Shown here piece by piece: positions 6,765 through 7,122 of a stretch of DNA of 7,122 nt (positions are counted from its first letter, which is position 1; each line of letters starts with the position of its first letter). The position numbers were made by a program, and so were the translations under genes. The DNA lies in contig JACMLV010000187.1 in NCBI GenBank assembly GCA_014379395.1, positions 1-7,122 on the forward strand, in the 5' to 3' direction. This DNA comes from Burkholderiaceae bacterium (GTDB lineage Bacteria > Pseudomonadota > Gammaproteobacteria > Burkholderiales > Burkholderiaceae_D). Below the pieces are notes generated by a model, which saw only the letters and a program-made list of their open reading frames with translations, was not told the DNA's origin and made no database searches.

Positions 6765-6770
6765 CCTTTT
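6765..6770 (-). promoter_or_regulatory. Ribosome binding site of the DHH phosphoesterase gene
   Basis: AAAAGG on the minus strand, seven bases before the ATG at 6757. It is too close to the alternative GTG at 6763 to serve it, so it decides the start. Confidence 0.7.
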
Positions 6771-6776
6771 AGTAAA

Positions 6777-6806
6777 ATATTAAAACATTTATCGTAGTCG
6801 CAACAA
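6777..6806 (-). promoter_or_regulatory. Candidate promoter of the DHH phosphoesterase gene
   Basis: On the minus strand TTGTTG (6806-6801) and TAATAT (6782-6777) are spaced by 18 bases in an AT-rich stretch. The start point would fall near 6770, giving a very short leader that begins about at the ribosome site. That is tight, so an overlapping upstream -10 such as GATAAA (6793-6788) is an alternative. The rest of the 6807-6952 gap shows nothing I can name. Confidence 0.35.
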
Positions 6807-6952
6807 AGTGCACTATGGATGATACAGCAATACCGGAGCAGGGAGAAAATGTAGCACAGCTGGCCAATTTAGCGTGATAAACCTGTCCTATCCAAAGGTT
6901 ATTCACGGCTCAAAAACGCGGGCTGGAAACAGGCGGATAAAACCTGCGGACG

Positions 6953-6992
6953 AAAAAAATCCCGCGCGGCCTTTGGCTCACGCGGGGTTTTT
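6953..6992 (-). terminator. rRNA operon terminator downstream of 5S rRNA
   Basis: On the minus strand, CCCGCG pairs with CGCGGG (6986-6981 with 6966-6961), with a small inner GCC/GGC helix in the loop, followed after one base by seven Ts (6959-6953). It begins about ten bases after the 3' end of the 5S gene, where an rrn operon terminator is expected. Five Ts at 6988-6992 on the plus strand mean it could also work in the other direction. Confidence 0.85.
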
Positions 6993-7001
6993 CATATAAC
7001 T

Positions 7002-7117
7002 AGCCTGACGATAACCTACTTTCACACTGGTTGCAGCACTATCATCGGCGCAAAATCGTTTCACGGTCCTGTTCGGGATGGGAAGGGGTGGGACCGATTT
7101 GCTATGGTCATCAGGCA
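7002..7117 (-). rRNA. rrf: 5S ribosomal RNA
   Basis: The reverse complement reads as a complete betaproteobacterial 5S rRNA of about 116 nt. It starts TGCCTGATGACC, contains the conserved block around CCATCCCGAACAGG, and ends in GTCAGGCT. The 5' GCCTGA pairs with the 3' TCAGGC to close helix I, and CAAATCG pairs with CGATTTTG in the next helix. It is the last gene of an rrn operon whose 23S and 16S genes would lie to the right of the window; only five bases of the upstream spacer are visible. The exact ends are uncertain by one or two bases. Confidence 0.96.
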
Positions 7118-7122
7118 TTGAC

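Noticed and set aside
6815..6877. 20-codon plus-strand ORF between the phosphoesterase gene and 5S rRNA
   Set aside because: No ribosome binding site, no recognisable product, and it overlaps no promoter that points its way.
6899..6907. TTATTCACG considered as a DnaA box
   Set aside because: Two mismatches to TTATCCACA and isolated; no cluster or origin-like context.
1..7122. CRISPR array, insertion sequence, phage, toxin-antitoxin or other defence system
   Set aside because: No regularly spaced repeats, transposase or integrase motifs, or unrecognised gene clusters; all coding space is accounted for by five conserved-type genes.

Overview
The window looks like chromosomal core sequence from a GC-rich betaproteobacterium, most likely an Oxalobacteraceae member (Massilia/Janthinobacterium/Duganella type). 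This placement is inferred from the 5S rRNA sequence, the strong GC bias at third codon positions and the types of protein encoded; no database search was possible. There are five complete protein genes and a 5S rRNA gene. I see no insertion sequence, phage gene, CRISPR array or tRNA.

Layout. Positions 1-136 are non-coding and hold a long imperfect palindrome whose centre looks like a terminator. Next, on the minus strand, come a membrane-anchored PAS-PAS-GGDEF-EAL cyclic-di-GMP enzyme (137-2467) and, upstream of it, murB (2658-3680), a cell-wall precursor reductase. murB is divergent from yajQ (3844-4329, plus strand), and each has its own promoter region in the 163-bp gap. A flavin-dependent oxidoreductase of the nitronate monooxygenase family with an unusual cysteine-rich tail follows on the plus strand (4429-5688). 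It converges on a DHH-family phosphoesterase (5819-6757, minus strand), and a strong bidirectional terminator lies between the two. On the right, the 3' end of an rRNA operon enters on the minus strand: a 5S rRNA gene (7002-7117) followed by its terminator (6953-6992). The phosphoesterase gene is therefore directly downstream of an rrn operon on the same strand.

How the genes relate. They do not form one obvious pathway. The only thematic link is cyclic-di-GMP: the first gene should make and/or degrade it, and YajQ-family proteins have been reported to bind it in Xanthomonas. The others serve peptidoglycan synthesis (murB), flavin-dependent redox chemistry, and phosphoester or oligonucleotide/polyphosphate turnover. 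I do not see a convincing new multi-gene system. The items most worth following up are the 116-nt palindrome at the left edge, the cysteine cluster in the oxidoreductase, and the structured leaders of two genes.
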